From positions 1 through 10,481 of the forward strand of contig JAJZWH010000032.1 of assembly GCA_021846765.1 (NCBI GenBank): a stretch of DNA of 10,481 nucleotides, in the 5' to 3' direction. Positions 6,272-10,481 of the stretch are shown piece after piece (within the stretch, counting starts at the first letter, position 1; every line of letters starts with the position of its first letter). A program made the translations under genes and the position numbers. The notes beneath the pieces are model-generated. The model had not been told where the DNA came from and did no database searches. It was given only the letters and a program-made list of their open reading frames with translations. Source of the stretch: a bacterium. Lineage in GTDB: Bacteria > Patescibacteriota > Saccharimonadia > Saccharimonadales > UBA4665.

Positions 6272-6781
6272 TTACTCTACCGTAACTGAACTAGGATCCA
6301 CTTGTTTTAATATCACATCAGCCACTTCTTCTATGGGTTTCGTAGCGTCTATTACAATCGAACCAATACTTTTAGCATAAACAACAGTCCCTCTATTCCA
6401 TTCTAACTGCCTTGCCAGGTCATCAGGATTTTTGCCGAAGTGATTATTAGTCCGATTCAATAGTCTTTGCTTCATTGTTTCATCATCTATAACTAATGTA
6501 AATCTGCGGCTAAATAAATTCCTAACCCTATCTTGATTCATTGCACCACCACATATGAAAATTATTTCTTCACTAGATAATCGAGCCAGTTCTTTAACCT
6601 TGTCTAAATCCCATATCCAGTTCGCTTGAATTTCTTGACTTGTTGGATCGCCAGTTTCTGGGTTCCCAAAATACCCGAAGGTTGCATCTGAATCTACGGC
6701 ATTATAACCACGTCTCGTCAGCTCTTCGGCAAGAGTTGTTTTACCTGTCCCCGAAATACCATCTATTTGAATTAATGCCAT
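6272..6781 (-). CDS. P-loop nucleoside/nucleotide kinase-like protein
   Basis: The protein has 169 residues with the Walker A motif GISGTGKT (8-15) at the very N-terminus, as in adenylate, shikimate and related small kinases (AAA_18/AAA_33-type). NAVDSDATFGYFG (27-39) is a likely acceptor-binding segment. FICGGAMNQDRVR (75-87) is the place of the Walker B strand and substrate loop. LLNRTNNHFGKNPDD (107-121) resembles a short lid with Arg110. The end, IVIDATKPIEEVADVIL, is the usual C-terminal strand and helix of these kinases. It should transfer the gamma phosphate of ATP to a small substrate that cannot be named from sequence. It stands alone, with long gaps on both sides. An extended -10 box lies so close to the ATG that the message is probably leaderless, and no Shine-Dalgarno site is present. 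Confidence 0.85.
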   Translation of the reverse strand: MALIQIDGISGTGKTTLAEELTRRGYNAVDSDATFGYFGNPETGDPTSQEIQANWIWDLDKVKELARLSSEEIIFICGGAMNQDRVRNLFSRRFTLVIDDETMKQRLLNRTNNHFGKNPDDLARQLEWNRGTVVYAKSIGSIVIDATKPIEEVADVILKQVDPSSVTVE

Positions 6782-6787
6782 AGCTTG

Positions 6788-6796
6788 ATTATACCA
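6788..6796 (-). promoter_or_regulatory. Extended -10 promoter giving a probably leaderless transcript
   Basis: The minus strand reads TGGTATAAT (6796-6788), a full TGn extended -10. Only six bases (CAAGCT) separate it from the ATG at 6781, so initiation seven bases downstream falls on the A of ATG. No clear -35 is present, which an extended -10 can tolerate. Confidence 0.6.
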
Positions 6797-7041
6797 AACA
6801 GAACTGGAACCTTATTTACAGGGTTAGTAATGAAAAATAGGCCCGCTTATTTACGAATCTCAATCTATAATTCTTAAAAATTGCTAGGATAAGACTCAAG
6901 TCACCCCCAAAGATCACCTAATTTTATGCTCACTAGAAACTATCCCCTAAGGTTAAAAAGTAAGATTCTCATACCAAGATTATTGTACATCTCTAGTAGC
7001 TATAGGCTACAGATAAAGGATATATTAGGTGTAATTAAATA
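6797..7041. other. Gene-free region between the kinase-like gene and tRNA-fMet
   Basis: Together with the adjoining promoter and terminator this makes about 300 bases without a supportable gene. Only very short frames are present, such as a 15-codon plus-strand one. A small hairpin GTAGC-TATAG-GCTAC (6996-7010) is visible but has no T-run on either side. Nothing else is recognised. Confidence 0.5.
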
Positions 7042-7065
7042 GAGACCTGTCATGAACACGGTCTC
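7042..7065 (-). terminator. Probable terminator of tRNA-fMet
   Basis: GAGACC (7042-7047) and GGTCTC (7060-7065) form a 6-bp stem, extended by TGT/ACA with one bulged base. On the minus strand it lies 19 bases after the tRNA CCA end and is followed by TATTTAATT, a weak T-rich tail. It is the only sizeable hairpin in the right place. Confidence 0.5.
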
Positions 7066-7084
7066 GTATTTTGGGTGCATGATC

Positions 7085-7159
7085 TGGTTGCGGGGGCAGG
7101 ACTCGAACCTGCGACCTCGTGGTTATGAGCCACGCGAGCTGCCGCTGCTCCACCCCGCG
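7085..7159 (-). tRNA. Initiator tRNA-fMet (anticodon CAT)
   Basis: The 75-base tRNA includes encoded CCA. The acceptor stem is CGCGGGG/CCCCGCA, leaving the unpaired C1:A72 that marks bacterial initiators. The D stem GAGC/GCTC has the initiator-type A11:U24 pair. The D loop is a minimal seven bases (AGCGGCA), the variable loop is AGGTC, and the T arm is GCAGG-TTCGAGT-CCTGC. The anticodon loop CTCATAA has CAT at 7127-7125. The anticodon stem is CGTGG/CCACG: pairs 30:40 and 31:39 are G:C, but 29:41 is U:A where initiators normally have G:C. A promoter (7215-7243) and probable terminator (7042-7065) flank it, making it a single-gene unit. Confidence 0.95.
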
Positions 7160-7214
7160 ATATCTAAACTAATCAGCTCCGAAGGATAATTATCGGATTA
7201 AATCATTCAATAGA

Positions 7215-7243
7215 ATCTTAACAAACAGGGGTAGAAAAGTCAA
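7215..7243 (-). promoter_or_regulatory. Promoter of tRNA-fMet
   Basis: On the minus strand TTGACT (7243-7238) and TAAGAT (7220-7215) are 17 bases apart, and TGT just before the -10 gives an extended -10. Transcription would begin near 7208, about 49 bases before the mature 5' end at 7159. Confidence 0.65.
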
Positions 7244-7310
7244 TCTCATCTCCTTTCGGTTATTACTAAAATTTAACACTATTCAATAAATAATGTTGGT
7301 TATTGTAAAT

Positions 7311-7754
7311 CTATTTTCGATGCAAAAAATAGTTAAACCAGGCTTGAATATTTTTCTGGTATGCTGGTTCAGAAACTTTTAAAGGTTGATTGTTGGGGAT
7401 GTTTATTTTAGGGGCATATGACATAGCCACACTTTTAGGTACTATCATTTCTTGTTCGCCAGGCTCAGCTAAACCATAATCAGCTCTTGCCTGAAGTTCT
7501 AGGTATTGTCTTGATTTATAGTAAATATTCTCTAACTTAAGATCTTGATTCTCTAACTGCTGAACATTGTTTTCTTGCTTAGTTAGAGCAATTTGTTTTT
7601 GCAAGCCATAATTTAACTGAATAGCCTTTACGCCACTCCAACTGATAAGCAAAATAATAACTACAAAAAGTACTTGCCCAGCGAAACGAATATCCTTTAA
7701 CCTATTAAGGAAGTCGATAATCACGGCTCGTATATAATTAAGCTTTGTTTGCAT
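7311..7754 (-). CDS. FtsB/DivIC-like septum formation initiator protein
   Basis: The protein has 147 residues: a short cytoplasmic N-terminus, one membrane segment (about 26-45), a coiled coil (about 46-80, with many Gln, Glu, Leu and Asn), then the family motif YLELQARADYGLAEPGEQ (84-101) followed by EMIVP. The corresponding FtsB motif also pairs a helix with LG...PGE. FtsB/DivIC proteins act with FtsL and FtsQ/DivIB in the divisome, outside the membrane, to activate septal wall synthesis. The C-terminal extension after 107 is Pro/Asn-rich and ends WFNYFLHRK. That tail is longer than in E. coli FtsB (about 103 residues in total). It is a single gene with TATAAT 11 bases before the ATG and no Shine-Dalgarno site. 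It runs divergently from tRNA-Ile2. Confidence 0.85.
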   Translation of the reverse strand: MQTKLNYIRAVIIDFLNRLKDIRFAGQVLFVVIILLISWSGVKAIQLNYGLQKQIALTKQENNVQQLENQDLKLENIYYKSRQYLELQARADYGLAEPGEQEMIVPKSVAMSYAPKINIPNNQPLKVSEPAYQKNIQAWFNYFLHRK

Positions 7755-7765
7755 CTTACGAGCTA

Positions 7766-7771
7766 ATTATA
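7766..7771 (-). promoter_or_regulatory. -10 box of the FtsB-like gene, very short leader
   Basis: TATAAT on the minus strand (7771-7766) is 11 bases before the ATG at 7754, so the leader would be about five bases, too short for a Shine-Dalgarno site. The -35 position holds only TATACC. Confidence 0.45.
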
Positions 7772-7776
7772 TATCT

Positions 7777-7796
7777 TATACTGTGTCTGGTATACT
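7777..7796 (+). promoter_or_regulatory. Promoter region of tRNA-Ile2 with two TATACT boxes
   Basis: TATACT occurs at 7777-7782 and 7791-7796. The second is preceded by TGG, giving an extended -10, and would start transcription near 7803, about 16 bases before the tRNA. No clear -35 is seen. These boxes lie back to back with the FtsB-like gene promoter in the 64-bp gap. Confidence 0.5.
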
Positions 7797-7818
7797 CCGT
7801 AAGCAGACATGAATCCCT

Positions 7819-7894
7819 GGGGATGTAGCTCAGTGGTTAGAGCAGTCGGCTCATAACCGATTGGTCGCTGGTTCAAATCCAGCCATCCCCACCA
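7819..7894 (+). tRNA. tRNA with CAT anticodon, best read as tRNA-Ile2 (lysidine type)
   Basis: The 76-base tRNA includes encoded CCA. The acceptor stem is GGGGATG/CATCCCC, D arm GCTC-AGTGGTTA-GAGC, anticodon arm GTCGG-CTCATAA-CCGAT with CAT at 7852-7854, variable loop TGGTC, T arm GCTGG-TTCAAAT-CCAGC. It has a paired G1:C72, so it is not an initiator. From memory, the D arm, variable loop and T arm closely match E. coli tRNA-Ile2 (AGCTCAGTGGTTAGAGCAG, TTGGTCGCTGGTTCAA) and the GGCTCATAACCG arm matches the B. subtilis Ile2, while elongator Met tRNAs differ. If so, TilS must convert C34 to lysidine for reading AUA, a codon used in these genes. It ends 11 bases from the convergent dus stop. Elongator Met remains possible. 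Confidence 0.9.
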
Positions 7895-7905
7895 CTAGTA
7901 ACTAT

Positions 7906-8883
7906 TTATTGTTCAAGCATTAAGGCACTAAGCATTTCATTAATGGTATTTGCTTTTGCTATATTTTCTCTTAACTCCTTAGCGCCATTAAAACCATTAA
8001 CATATATCTTGGCATATTTGTTCATTCTCTTAATACCCTTATCTGGACTATCGGCCCATTGTTTAAAAAGTTCTAAGTGATATTTAAATAAATCTATTTT
8101 TTCTTGTCGGCTTGCTATAGTCCACTGACTATCGATACTAAATGCATAGGGATCTTGAAAAATACCTCTACCAATCATTGCTCCATCAATCCCATACTCT
8201 GTAATTAATTTAAGCCCAGCAGAGCGATTTAAAATATCCCCATTGGCTACAAGCAAAGTTTCTGGAGACAGCTCATCTCTCATAGTTTTGATCCATTTCA
8301 ATTCCTTATAATGAGCGGGCACTAAACTTAGCTCTTTAGTTGTTCGTAAATGAACACTAAGCATAGCAAGATGTTGATCAAGTAAAAATTTTATCCATTC
8401 AGGATTAATCTGATCATAGCCAAGTCTGGTTTTTACGCTAACTGGAAAAACATTCCCTGCTCCAGATTTAGTAGCCTGTATAATCTCTAGAGCAAAATCG
8501 GGATTTTTAATTAAAGCCGAACAGGCACCAGTTTTAACCACTGCCTTGGCTGGACAGCCCATATTCAAATCAATGCCAGCAAAATTTTCGCTAAGGCCTA
8601 GCTCGTTGGCTAAATCTCCGCTGGCAATTTGTTTTGCCACCAGATAAAAATTATCTGGATTCAGCCCCCATATATGGGCTATAAGCGGCGGATCAGTGGA
8701 TAAACAATCGAGTTTAGGCAAAAGACGTGGTCGTCCTCTGCTGGACAGTCCATCGACATTAACAAATTCACTAAAATACAAATTAGGTGGGGCACATTGA
8801 TTAATAACCTGGCGGAATACTGCGTCAGTAACATCATCCATCGGAGCTAATACGAAAAAAGGTTTCTTTAAAAACGCAAACAT
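7906..8883 (-). CDS. dus: tRNA-dihydrouridine synthase (Dus family)
   Basis: This 325-residue FMN-dependent enzyme reduces uridine to dihydrouridine in the tRNA D loop. The TIM-barrel landmarks are in order: APMDDVTDAVFR (13-24) for FMN, NMGCP (107-111) with catalytic Cys110, VSVKTRLGYD (148-157), SVHLRTT (176-182), NGDI (214-217) and MIGRGIFQDPYAF (236-248). A C-terminal helical tRNA-binding region follows. The length is normal for the family. One oddity is GACSAL at 119-124, where most relatives have a Gly in place of Cys121 in this phosphate/substrate loop. It starts nine bases after the stop of the 78-aa gene with no Shine-Dalgarno site, so translation is probably coupled. Its 3' end converges on tRNA-Ile2. 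Which uridine it modifies (DusA, B or C class) cannot be settled by eye. Confidence 0.95.
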   Translation of the reverse strand: MFAFLKKPFFVLAPMDDVTDAVFRQVINQCAPPNLYFSEFVNVDGLSSRGRPRLLPKLDCLSTDPPLIAHIWGLNPDNFYLVAKQIASGDLANELGLSENFAGIDLNMGCPAKAVVKTGACSALIKNPDFALEIIQATKSGAGNVFPVSVKTRLGYDQINPEWIKFLLDQHLAMLSVHLRTTKELSLVPAHYKELKWIKTMRDELSPETLLVANGDILNRSAGLKLITEYGIDGAMIGRGIFQDPYAFSIDSQWTIASRQEKIDLFKYHLELFKQWADSPDKGIKRMNKYAKIYVNGFNGAKELRENIAKANTINEMLSALMLEQ

Positions 8884-8892
8884 TATTTAATT

Positions 8893-9129
8893 TTATTTCT
8901 CAGATTGGGCAAGAATTTTACGGAAGTCCGCTAATTTTCTTTCATTTGTTTCTTGTAAACAATGATCACGTCCGCTCCCGCCAATCTCTTCTTGCCACCG
9001 CTCAGTGGCCGTTGGAGGATAATTAATAACTCCTGCTTGTTGGCTAATGCGAAACGCCAATGCATCTATATCTTTAGTTGGTTGAATATCGGCTTCTGAT
9101 CCAGGAAAACTCAACTGTTCATATTGCAT
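8893..9129 (-). CDS. Hypothetical 78-residue protein upstream of dus
   Basis: I do not recognise this protein. It is 78 residues, soluble and polar, with no membrane segment or signal peptide. It opens MQYEQLSFPGSEADIQP, has IDALAFRISQQAGVINYPPTATERWQEE in the middle and a charged, probably helical end (NERKLADFRKILAQSEK). The QLSFPG..A stretch resembles short docking peptides only loosely. It is likely real: the ATG lies seven bases after a strong extended -10 promoter, it fills the space between that promoter and dus, its amino-acid composition is normal, and it ends nine bases before the dus ATG. It may be leaderless. A role tied to dus or tRNA is suggested only by position. Confidence 0.65.
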   Translation of the reverse strand: MQYEQLSFPGSEADIQPTKDIDALAFRISQQAGVINYPPTATERWQEEIGGSGRDHCLQETNERKLADFRKILAQSEK

Positions 9130-9136
9130 AAAATAT

Positions 9137-9165
9137 TTTATAGCATTATTTATATAAATAGTAAA
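9137..9165 (-). promoter_or_regulatory. Promoter of the 78-aa gene/dus operon, probably leaderless
   Basis: On the minus strand TTTACT (9165-9160) and TATAAA (9142-9137) are exactly 17 bases apart, and TGC before the -10 makes it an extended -10. The ATG at 9129 begins seven bases after the -10, so the transcript start falls on or one base before the start codon. Confidence 0.6.
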
Positions 9166-9168
9166 GTT

Positions 9169-9221
9169 TTTTATTCTGGCTGCCTGCGGTAGAGGGGTCA
9201 GAGGGCAGTTACTTTTATTCT
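9169..9221. repeat. GC-rich 35-bp segment between 9-bp direct repeats
   Basis: TTTTATTCT occurs at 9169-9177 and 9213-9221. Between them lies a segment much richer in G and C than its surroundings, with CTGCC near its left end (9179-9183) and GGCAG near its right end, able to form a hairpin. On the plus strand the hairpin is followed by a T-rich stretch, yet the upstream gene needing termination (the ABC-2 permease) is on the minus strand. It could be a terminator remnant or a small insertion scar. Confidence 0.5.
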
Positions 9222-9229
9222 AAAACTAG

Positions 9230-10336
9230 TTATTCCCATTTAAATACTTTAAAGGCTATAAAATAAATAATTACTATCCAAATAGCCAATAAGCCTATTT
9301 GTGGACCTATTTGCGTTAAAGTATAACCCTCAGTAGTCAGTAATCTTGCCCCATCTATTACCGGAGTTAATGGCAAATAATTAGTAATTGTCTGTAACCA
9401 ATGAGGCATTAAATATCTTGGGAAAAATGTACCAGATAAGAATAACATAGGGAAAACAACAATATTCGATAAGGGAGCGGCTTGACGTTCATTTTTGGCC
9501 CAACCGCCAATCGCTAAACCAATTCCCAAAATTGCGATAATAGAATAGGCCATGAATAAACCAATACTAAAATAACTACCAGTTACCTTAAGATGAAAAA
9601 TAGCTATAGCTACCATAAACATTACAATTAATGACACTAAACCAGTAATCGCCTGGGCAATCATAGTTGCTGTAAAATACTGCCAAACTCTTAATGGAGT
9701 AGTATGTAAACGTCGTAAAATACCCTGTTTTTTCAATTCTGGGAAAACGTTAACTGGTCCAAAAATACCAATTCCAACTATCGAAAAGCCCAACAAACCA
9801 GAAAAGGTATAGTCAAAAGGGGTTAGGCTTTTTTTAGTTATAGCCTTACCAACTACACTCAAGGGACCCCTGTAGTTTACATAGTGCCGATTGATTACAT
9901 TAAAGTCAGAAGTTAAAATAGCGCTAAGCGTTTGCCCCGCCTGAATATTATTGATGGTGTAATAAACTTCAGCCGTTCCTTTAGGTAATCCCTTATATGT
10001 TTGACCAAAAGTCTTAGGCAATACAATAACACCATCAAGCTGATCTTCATTAAGTTTTTTATTAGCCTGACTCATTGTAGTTATCTCATTATTTAACTTA
10101 AAGGTTGTTGAATGTTTAATTAGCTCTATGGCTTGAGTAGCTAATTTAGAATTCGATTGATTAATTAAAGCTATGTTAAAACTAGTGTTATTGCTAGTGT
10201 TATTGCTAAAACTACCAAATACGAACAGAAAAATGATTGGAAATAAAATCCCGAAAAACAAAGCTAATCTATCTCTAAAGAATCTTTTTGTAGACAATTT
10301 AGCAAACACATAAACCGTATAAAATTTTTTTTGCAT
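9230..10336 (-). CDS. ABC-2 type exporter permease
   Basis: The protein has 368 residues in the ABC2_membrane_3 / DrrB-like plan. Membrane segment 1 (about 22-42) follows the N-terminal stretch KRFFRDRLALFFGILFP. A large outside domain (about 43-175) precedes five more segments (about 178-198, 222-246, 258-278, 290-306, 345-365). Family signatures are ELKKQGILRRLHTTPLRVWQ (200-219) on the cytoplasmic coupling helix and LSGTFFPRYLMPHW (300-313) with LPLTPVIDGAR near the end. It pairs with the ATPase whose gene ends two bases before this ATG. Such exporters remove lipids, glycolipids or drugs; the substrate here is unknown. A tandem 12-bp DNA repeat (10182-10205) encodes NNTS twice at the start of the outside domain. 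The TAA stop is followed by a GC-rich repeat but no clear minus-strand terminator. Confidence 0.9.
   Translation of the reverse strand: MQKKFYTVYVFAKLSTKRFFRDRLALFFGILFPIIFLFVFGSFSNNTSNNTSFNIALINQSNSKLATQAIELIKHSTTFKLNNEITTMSQANKKLNEDQLDGVIVLPKTFGQTYKGLPKGTAEVYYTINNIQAGQTLSAILTSDFNVINRHYVNYRGPLSVVGKAITKKSLTPFDYTFSGLLGFSIVGIGIFGPVNVFPELKKQGILRRLHTTPLRVWQYFTATMIAQAITGLVSLIVMFMVAIAIFHLKVTGSYFSIGLFMAYSIIAILGIGLAIGGWAKNERQAAPLSNIVVFPMLFLSGTFFPRYLMPHWLQTITNYLPLTPVIDGARLLTTEGYTLTQIGPQIGLLAIWIVIIYFIAFKVFKWE
10182..10205. repeat. Tandem 12-bp repeat inside the ABC-2 permease gene
   Basis: CTAGTGTTATTG is present twice in direct contact (10182-10193 and 10194-10205). Being in frame, it duplicates four residues in the outside domain next to membrane segment 1 (FSNNTSNNTS). 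It is a likely slippage site. Confidence 0.85.
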
Positions 10337-10338
10337 TC

Positions 10339-10481
10339 TTAGTCTCTTAATGCCTTTCCGGTTAGGTCAATAAAAACATCCTCTAGATTCGCTTGCTCAA
10401 CAGGTTGTTTTTTGGTAAATCCTTTTTTTAATAACTGCTTAATGAGATGCTTTGGTGAGTCTAGGGCAATAATTTTACCAT
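10339..10481 (-). CDS. ABC-2 exporter ATPase, C-terminal end only
   Basis: Only the last 46 residues and the TAA stop are in the window; the 5' part runs off the right edge. The visible residues include the ending NLEDVFIDLTGKALRD, the characteristic close of DrrA/CcmA-like ATPases (often NLEDVFL.LTG..LRD). The nucleotide-binding motifs would lie outside. The stop at 10341-10339 is two bases before the permease ATG, so the two subunits are co-translated. The preceding stretch IIALDSPKHLIKQLLKKGF matches the short C-terminal regulatory part of these proteins. Confidence 0.85.
   Translation of the reverse strand, partial: GKIIALDSPKHLIKQLLKKGFTKKQPVEQANLEDVFIDLTGKALRD

Noticed and set aside
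7190..7256. Perfect AAAGGAG (7256-7250, minus) followed by a possible 17-codon frame from TTG at 7243
   Set aside because: The TTG lies inside the -35 box of the tRNA-fMet promoter, the peptide is tiny and unremarkable, and no transcript start upstream of it is evident.
1..10481. UGA recoding as glycine (SR1/Gracilibacteria code)
   Set aside because: All recognised domains read through with GGN glycines and no in-frame TGA.
1..10481. CRISPR array, insertion sequence or integrase
   Set aside because: No regularly spaced repeats, transposase or recombinase motifs were found on either strand.

Overview
This looks like a piece of an AT-rich bacterial chromosome from a small-genome lineage. Thirteen protein genes (two cut by the window ends) and two tRNA genes are packed with short gaps, almost all on the minus strand. 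Bacterial hallmarks are an initiator tRNA, an FtsB/DivIC-type division protein, an OmpR-family response regulator and sigma70-like promoters. The FtsB-like protein with an extended tail ending in an aromatic motif, the DUF4234-like membrane protein and the short sensor-less histidine kinase suggest Candidate Phyla Radiation / Patescibacteria, possibly Saccharibacteria. That placement is inference from general resemblance and needs a database search. The standard code fits: no domain is broken by in-frame TGA, and all 13 visible stops are TAA or TAG.

Layout: 1-366 (+) is the 3' part of a PIN-domain (VapC-like) gene. It converges on a minus-strand block, read from high to low coordinates: response regulator (5831-5127), soluble histidine kinase (5112-4381), MacB/FtsX-type permease (4324-2945), its ATPase (2930-2241), a single-pass membrane protein with a DUF5666-like domain (2159-1695) and a DUF4234-like protein with a long low-complexity tail (1528-524). 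The first four genes form a tight operon. The last two appear to have their own promoters but lie in the same direction and may belong to the same response.

A 440-bp gene-free stretch (5832-6271) holds the regulator promoter and several palindromes. Beyond it lie a P-loop nucleoside-kinase-like gene (6781-6272), a minus-strand initiator tRNA-fMet (7159-7085), the FtsB-like gene (7754-7311), a plus-strand CAT-anticodon tRNA best read as tRNA-Ile2 (7819-7894), a 78-aa hypothetical gene plus a tRNA-dihydrouridine synthase (9129-7906), and an ABC-2 exporter permease with the tail of its ATPase (10481-9230).

The points most worth attention are: promoter -10 boxes so close to start codons that several first genes look leaderless, while operon-internal genes carry AAGGAG; an initiator tRNA with U29:A41 in place of the usual G29:C41; a response regulator/kinase/ABC/membrane-protein module with no recognisable sensor domain; and palindromes or 11-bp-spaced repeats at its likely control sites.
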